In this document: one piece after another, positions 46,355 through 52,500 of the stretch
Layout of the letters: the number at the start of each line of letters is the position of its first letter
Position numbering within the stretch: position 1 is the stretch's first letter
Origin: Chromera velia
Lineage: Eukaryota > Sar > Chromeraceae
Assembly (NCBI GenBank): GCA_018398765.1
Contig: JAHBMJ010004579.1
Span: forward strand, 1-52,500
DNA length: 52,500 nucleotides
Direction: 5' to 3'
Notes under the pieces: model-generated
Told to the model about the DNA's origin: nothing
The model's database searches: none
What the model saw: only the letters and a program-made list of their open reading frames with translations
Program-made: the position numbers and the translations under genes

Positions 46355-47500
46355 GTGTCCGACATGGGGTTTTCTCTGCGTGTGTGTCTTTCAGGAGCAT
46401 AAGACTGTCGGTCTGGGTGTCTGTCTGTCTGTGGTACAGAGGATCAGAATCGTAGATTGAAAGCACCTGGCTGGGAGAAAGCATTTCACCTCCGGAGGTG
46501 CGTGTACAAATAGATCGAGTGGGTCGATGGGTGGAGTGAAAAGAAAGACGGGAGCAAGAAGGAGACTCAGGCGAGGACAGGGAAGGGAAGGGAAGGGAAG
46601 GGAAGAAAAATGGTGCAAGACTTGATTTTACTAACCCTCTGTCTCCTTTTCATCTTTCCGTCATCCCAAAAGGCCCACGCGAGCCTTTATTCCTCTCTCA
46701 CGTGTACTGAGTCTCTCTCTGAATTGTCTGCATGCTGACTTGAACGAAAGAAGGAAGGGTCCTTGAGTCTTTTCACGCAGGCACCAATCGCAGGCACCAA
46801 TCGGATGGAGAGCTAGGTGAATGGATGGAGGGATGGATGGATGAGAGAGGGAATGAGGATCCCTGACCCTCCCTCTCTTACGAGGCGATGACCGATGGAT
46901 GGAATTCGTTCCGGCTTATTTCTTTTTTTGTTGCTGCTGGTACGCGAGCATTTTTTTTGGAAACGGGAGGTCATGCATGTGTTTTAAGGGGCTCGGCCAT
47001 CGGATGGTCTAATGGATGGCTCACTTCTCTCAATGTAGTCGATGGTGGTAAATAGAAAGAAAGAGGGGAGATGAAAGATTCTTCGACGTAGTGGATACGG
47101 GGTGGAGGCAAAGAGAGGTGGTTTCAGTTTTTCGTTTGTATGCTTGTTTGTTTGCTCGCCTACCTGTTTGGTTGCATGTTCTGCTGTTTGCATCTGCATG
47201 GTGAAAGCGGGGAAGGAAGTGAGGGGTCGATCCGAGCCACTCGAATAATTCGAATGATCCTTTTGAGAAATAGAATAAAAAAGAACACATGCACAGACTC
47301 ATAAAAAACTCACAGGAACAGAGAGAGAGAGATAAAGAAAGGAAAGGAAGAAGACAAAAAGGGAAAAAGAACTTTCTTTTCTGAAGGGCCGAATTCTTCT
47401 TGGATTTTCCCTAGCGCGCCAACGTTCATCTGGCTTGCTCCCCTGCCAATACGTTTACTGGCTTGTATTGCTTGTACGCCGACTGTGTTTTCAATTAGAA
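46355..47500. other. Non-coding spacer
   Basis: Short simple repeats (GGGAA near 46,580, GGAT near 46,820) and no exon that I can support on either strand. Confidence 0.5.
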
Positions 47501-47545
47501 TGTCAACTGATCACGATCGTTTCATGATCAGTGATCACAAGCACT

Positions 47546-47672
47546 TACGTCTAAATTTTTGATCCACCTTCTGCTTCCCGGTCTCATTCTTGCAATGATG
47601 TGTGCATCAATCTGGGCGGCTTTGAATCTTGCTTCCGCGACTCGGAAGCTAGCTCGGAAGGACATGTTTTTC
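47546..47672 (-). CDS. Isolated exon-like ORF segment
   Basis: On the minus strand a 40-residue stretch (MSFRASFRVAEARFKAAQ...) of low-bias, charged amphipathic composition ends in a consensus GTAAGT donor after AAT TTA GAC. No upstream or downstream partner exon is identified, and repeat-like sequence surrounds it. It may be a gene fragment or a mobile-element piece. Confidence 0.25.
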
Positions 47673-47803
47673 TGGATATACCTGTCTGTCATGTCAGGAA
47701 TAAAAACAACATACAAAACGTATATATACACGTGATACACCCAACCAGTTAGGTGAGTGCCTCGGGGGGCGTATAGGTGGTTGCATATGGTGAGAAAAGT
47801 GGT

Positions 47804-47874
47804 TGCGGCAGGAATCGAACCCGAGACTACGCACATGTGAATGCGATGCTCTACCGACTGAGCTGCATGCCGCA
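47804..47874 (-). tRNA. tRNA-like sequence (degenerate tRNA or SINE head)
   Basis: The minus strand has a good A box in the D-arm (GCTCAGTCGGTAGAGC), a perfect B box (GGGTTCGATTCC) and perfect 7-bp ends TGCGGCA/TGCCGCA. A TTTT tract follows the 3' side. The T stem is too short and the anticodon arm is irregular (CAC is the likeliest triplet), so a functional tRNA is doubtful. A pol III-derived SINE or tRNA pseudogene fits better. Confidence 0.35.
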
Positions 47875-48727
47875 GAGACGCGCGGAAGCCCGAGAGGGCT
47901 GAGACAGTAATATGTTACGGATGCCGGTTCCTAGGCCGGTTCATGCATATAGCGATTTTAGCCGATTATTTTGATGCACGCACGTTCTGAACTAGGTTCT
48001 GAAAGCCGATTTCTCCCCACTTTTCTCAAATATAATTTTGCGTGACATCGAACCCCCTCCCAAAAGATGGAGAGCTGCGATATGCAAGTGCGTGCGATCT
48101 CAGGCCGCCGCCGCAGACTCAAGGCCTCTCGGCTGATCTCAGCAAAGCTGAGCTACCGCCCGAGGCGATAAACATATAGCCTATCTAGTATATAGCAAAT
48201 CACCAAAAAAAGTTTGGACGTATCTAGGCATATATCTTGTACGCTGCCTCATGTAATCACTGATCTCTTGTGCTCAAAACCTAGAAAACCCTGGAAAAAT
48301 ACTAACATTATACTAAAACTGAATCAGCTGTATGGGGCTACAATATGGCCCTACTACTATGTGACTACCCTACACCACCCTACACTCTGACCTGCAAGAA
48401 ACTGTAACGTACGTGACAGTCTAGCACTGTCTACTCATCGATTTACAGATTTAGACAAGAAGGTCTGTCAAGCTAGATGTTCATGGCTATTCCCTTGCTC
48501 AATTTGTATCTGTCACTGCCTATCAGTCTGATTCTACTCTCTCATGCAACAGAAACGCAACTGTTGATTCGTGTAGCTAAAACACATGCTACGTACGTAT
48601 AACACGCATGCTTACTTCAATCATGGCCCTGGAAAGATATATACGCGAGCTGGTTCAATCACAATCGATGCAGAAAGGTGGGGCACTCGCTTATGCTGGC
48701 ACCATGAACAACCTACACACACACGCT

Positions 48728-48916
48728 CTAGGCATGTCACAGAAAAAAAAAAGAAAAAAAGTCTCTAAAAAAAAGAGTTATATCTACTTTTTTTTTCTTT
48801 TTTTTTTTTCTTGGCCTGCAAGCTAAACCACAGTTGTTTTAGATAAAAAAAAAAGAAAAAAAAAGTACCTGACAAAGAGAGTAAGTACCTTTTTTTTTTC
48901 TCTGTGATACCCCTAG
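48728..48916. mobile_element. MITE, 189 bp, CTAGG ends, 8-bp target duplication
   Basis: The left end CTAGGCATGTCACAG and the right end (reverse complement CTAGGGGTATCACAG) are inverted repeats continuing into A-rich arms. CACACGCT flanks the element exactly on both sides (48720-48727 and 48917-48924). The interior is palindromic A/T runs with no coding capacity. Confidence 0.75.
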
Positions 48917-49178
48917 CACACGCTAAAGGTTGCCTTATCACATACTATGATAAAGTTGTTTAAAAAATGTATTTTTTGAAAAATTCCTGAGTTTTTTTTT
49001 TTTAAGCTAGTCCATGCAGGGCTTAGACTGTAGCTCTAGCTATGGCTAGAATTTTCCTTGATTTAAAAGGTTTTACTTCACGATCAGGTGGACTATTTTT
49101 CCCAGGTTGCATATATATGGAAAAAGCTTTGCAAATTATACTGCAAATCGGATCTGAGAAGAGGTTGTGCATCAACCT

Positions 49179-49423
49179 CTAGGCGACGCACAGTGATAAA
49201 AAAAAAGAAAAAAAAAATCTGAAGAAGCCTAATCTTTTTTATTTTTTTTTCTATTATTTTATTGGAAGTGCCAAACATATAACAAAAACACATCTAACTA
49301 CAAAACCTACCTTTGCTAAGTTTGTTTGGACCTTTGACCACTAGACTAAAAAAAAAAAAAAAGAAAAAAAAAATCTCGACATGTCTATTCTTTTTTTTTT
49401 TTTTACCACTGTGCGTCGCCTAG
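49179..49423. mobile_element. MITE, 245 bp, CTAGGCGACGCACAGTG ends, 8-bp target duplication
   Basis: A perfect 17-bp terminal inverted repeat (CTAGGCGACGCACAGTG) continues as imperfect A/T-rich arms. ATCAACCT flanks both ends exactly (49171-49178 and 49424-49431). It is non-coding. The CTAGG start is shared with the element at 48,728, so both may be moved by one transposase. Confidence 0.85.
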
Positions 49424-51604
49424 ATCAACCTCTGTACTAAAAAATCGGGAAAAGCTCGGAGCCGCGACAGAGCGGTCAATTTCAGTCAGTTAACTCGAAG
49501 CCAGCACCATGCATCCACGGAAACCGTCTTAAATTTGCGTGAGTCGGTGATCCACGTCCCGGGTGTGCAAACAGTTCGCAAAGATCTTCTGAGACCCAGG
49601 CTGACGCACGCAAAGAAACATGTGTCAAATTACTTGCATGAGGTCATTGTCTTCTGGTCCATCCGACGATGCATGCAGGGAAACCCCAACCATACATCAT
49701 CCCCCGGACCAGTCACAGGTAGTCAGTCTACAGACCAGATTGTAAACAGACAAAGCTGGCCGCATTGATCGACTGACTGAGTAATCGACTCGTCGATCGA
49801 AAAAAACTCCATCAATCGTTAAAAGGAAGTTTACAGAGCGGAGGGGGGATACTTGACAGACAGAAACTGAATGTGTCAGTAGTTGACAGACAGAGCCTGA
49901 ACAACAGAATCAATGAATAAATAGGTGGACAAAAGTCAGAATAAGTCCGCATCGCAACTGCAAAACTGGAAAGACCTCGACAGACGGCGGGGAAGCACCA
50001 ATTGTTTAATTCCGTCATGAATTTCTCTCCCTAAGCTTTTTTTTTTTTCTCCTCCCAACTGCAGTAAAAGAGATCAATCGAGTGCCTTGCTTTCATTTCC
50101 ATCATGCATGAATGATGTACCTGCCTGCCAAGATTCTTTCCCCACTTGCGCTTTTTCAAAAATCGGATTGATTGATTGATTGGCTGCATGCATGGCACCC
50201 TCCCTCTCATTCATTCAAAGGCCGGACAGACCCATCACATGCATGAATGCAGTGTCCATGTAAGGGAAGGGAAGGAAGGCCTAAATTCCCCCCAGACAGA
50301 CAGACAGACGGAGTCACAAGGACAGGCAGTCAGAAAGAAAGACAGTCAGACAGACCGAAGGACAAAACAGGCAATAAGGAAGAAGGGTGGGCAGGCAGGA
50401 ATTCTTTTCGGATTCTCAGCCCTGCCATGAAAGGTGAATCATTTCGGATGTCGCAACAAGTACGAAGCACGCACACACGCACGCAGATGCATCTCCAAGT
50501 GGTCCATCCATCCACCTTGCGATCGATCGATCGATTGATCCGGCCATGCACTTGCATCTGAACAGCCAGACCAACAATCAACCGCATGCTGTGTGCATTC
50601 GTGTACGTGTCTGCAGCATGGCAGAGAGACAGGTTGATCTCTACATCCCGTCCCTCAGATCGATGCTCCAGTCTAGCAGCTAGGCATGCCAGCAGGTTGA
50701 TAATCCGAGGAAAGCTGCCCCCCAAGCCTTGTCTCTGCAATGCTCGTGACTCGTCTGGGTCGGTGCGTGCCGCCAGACCCCCCTCCTGCAATCCGTGAAT
50801 GAATAAGTCCGTGTTCCCCCTGTCTCGCTTTCTTCTCTCCGGTCTGTTTCGGCCTCCATCTCAAATGAACAAACATCGGCACTGAATGAATTCGGTAAAT
50901 GCCTCTCCCATTTTCCCCTTCCATGATCAATTCACGGAGCCATGACGCATGTCCTATCAGTGCTCCACGGACAGAACATGCAACCCCGTCCCGAATCGGA
51001 TGCAGCTCTGTAGAAGCAATAATGACTGACCGCCACGGCCAGTGGTCATTATGATACCCTGCATGCATTCCAATCCATCCAAGCTGTGATCTAGGGAATC
51101 ACTCAATCGCTTTCCCATAGGTAATTGAAGGGATCTACCGCTATCGATGGAGAGCATCGATCGATCAAAGAAGACAAACGCTGATTCGTCGACTCACCTA
51201 CATCTTTCAGCCCCCCCATACACAGAGACGGACAGGAGTAGTAAGAAAATACTGCACATTCATTGCCAATCAGCGCGCTAAGAGCTCCGCCAAAGTGTCT
51301 CTCGTCGTTCTGACTGACGGACTGACAGTCGATCTTTATTTCGCTTCTCTTGCTCGCTCTGTCTCCTTTTTATGCTGATCTGATGCATTCTTCCGCCTCT
51401 CTGCTTGCCTGGGTGCCTTTCAGTCTCTATGTGTTTCTGTTTGCTGTTCACTCGTCTGGCTACCCATGGGACTTTTTTGACCGTTGATGCAGTTTTTTCT
51501 CTAATTCTGTCTCTCTGTTAATTGTCTTTACTGATCCTTAGACAACAATTTCTTGCACGGTCGCTCTCCAGTAGGTGATGGGATTTCTGAAGAATACACA
51601 CAGA

Positions 51605-51661
51605 AAAGAAGGAAGGAAGGAAGGAAGGAAGAAAGAAAGGGAGGAAGGAAGGAACGAAGGA

Positions 51662-51693
<32 letters not shown>

Positions 51694-51725
51694 AAAAAAG
51701 AAAGAAAGAAAGAAAGAAAGAAATG
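51605..51725. repeat. (GGAA)n / (GAAA)n purine repeat
   Basis: About 120 bp of GGAA then GAAA tetranucleotides; ORFs here are repeat artefacts. Confidence 0.95.
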
Positions 51726-52377
51726 AAAAGGGAAAGAAGGAACGGAAACGCAGTCAGAGGGGCATTCTGTTCTTTATCTCTTCTGAATTGCCGTCGGGAC
51801 AGAAGCATAAAGAGAGGCACTGGGGAAAAGACAGAGGTGAGAGTGAGCCCCCAATCCTTCTCCGATTTCACCCTCACCCTGAACTTTCCCCTTTCTTGAG
51901 AATGCGGATGCATTTTTAAGCAAGAAGAAAAAGCAATTGTTGAGATAGAAAGAATCACAAAATGCCGTTCAGAATCGGAATAACAATAATAAGAATAACA
52001 AGAATAAGACGAAAACGAAGGAGAAGAAAACATTTCTGGAGGCTCCGATCCTTCCTAAGAAAAACGTAAAGCCAATTCATGCACGCAGAATTAAAGAACG
52101 GAAGCGAGAATCGGGGTCAGGACGAACTGAGGGATCTGTCTCTCTCTCTCCAACATCGTGCAGTCTGCATCGCTCCATGCAAACGGCAGAATCAAAAACA
52201 GGCCGATAAGATCATGAACAGCGGGTGGTGGATTTGCGACGGCGCTCACCTCACTACAGGAGAAAAAGGGAAACACACAGGACTAGGTGATTGCTGTCTA
52301 CACCTTTCTTTCTATCTGCCCAGCTTTTCGTACGCATTCGCTGACCGCTTCCCGTCCAATCAAGTAGAAGCGCCGTC

Positions 52378-52463
52378 AGGGTTTTCTTCTCCTTCTTTTT
52401 CTTCTTCTTTTTCTTCTTCTCCTTCTTCTTCTTCTTCTCCTTCTTCTCCTTCTTCTTTTTCTT
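52378..52463. repeat. (CTT)n pyrimidine repeat
   Basis: CTT/TTC trinucleotides near the right edge with occasional CTCC units. Confidence 0.95.
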
Positions 52464-52500
52464 CATCTCTCCGAGGTGACATGCAGCCCCACGTCTTTCT

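Larger units (their letters stand above)
49432..52500. other. Mostly non-coding right end with weak exon candidates
   Basis: Contains GAAA/GGAA repeats (51,605-51,725), a CTT-rich tract (52,378-52,460) and GATC words. Weak minus-strand exon candidates with non-repetitive translations lie at about 50,540-50,788 (SFPRIINLLACLAARLEHRS), 50,890-51,060 (HNDHWPWRSVIIASTELHP) and 52,091-52,250 (VHDLIGLFLILPFAWSD). None has a convincing pair of splice sites. Confidence 0.35.

Noticed and set aside
48050-48170. Second tRNA gene (minus strand)
   Set aside because: A-box-like and B-box-like words exist, but I could not pair an acceptor or T stem.

Overview
This is nuclear DNA from a eukaryote that carries a complex (secondary-type) plastid. 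Genes have many small exons, introns are dense in microsatellites, and most acceptors read TGCAG. One gene encodes a zeaxanthin epoxidase with a signal peptide ending in A|F followed by a short basic leader, the bipartite plastid import signal of algae with red-derived complex plastids. A chromerid alga such as Chromera velia fits best; this is inference, since no marker gene is present.

Region 1 (1-23,470, + strand) is the 3' part of one giant gene. I resolve 30 exons encoding about 5,420 residues; the 5' end lies left of the window. Twenty-five consecutive modules, each with phase-1 introns on both sides, encode bulb-type-lectin-like (beta-prism II, three 'G-x-vvWSS' turns) domains. Two modules are double and one is split by an extra intron, so there are 27 domains. 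A 30-bp microexon, a large cysteine-containing exon with PAN/apple-like patches and a basic linker, and a C-terminal glycoside hydrolase family 3 region follow. The GH3 region has lost the usual catalytic nucleophile motif. This lectin array joined to a probable pseudo-glycosidase is the most striking system here.

Region 2 (23,470-26,070) is an AT-rich spacer between convergent genes. Region 3 (26,072-32,513, - strand) is a seven-exon gene for a secreted protein of about 943 residues: signal peptide, repeated CC-x-G-x-C-x-CC cysteine modules, then an FG-GAP (integrin-alpha-like) C-terminal region. The exon phases add up without remainder.

Region 4 (32,514-38,513) holds repeats and mobile-element remnants: a 14-bp minisatellite, two CATT arrays, and a 1.75-kb hAT-like non-autonomous element. 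Region 5 (38,514-45,099, - strand) is a complete 16-exon zeaxanthin epoxidase of 555 residues, the xanthophyll enzyme making antheraxanthin and violaxanthin. Region 6 (45,725-46,354, +) is a small divergent gene of unknown function. Region 7 (46,355-52,500) is mostly non-coding: a tRNA-like/SINE-like sequence, two small MITEs with TIRs and exact 8-bp target duplications, and a few weak exon candidates.

The two secreted proteins (lectin array and cysteine/FG-GAP protein) suggest cell-surface or wall recognition functions, but nothing in the sequence links them in one pathway. All exon borders were set by eye from reading frame, phase and splice dinucleotides.
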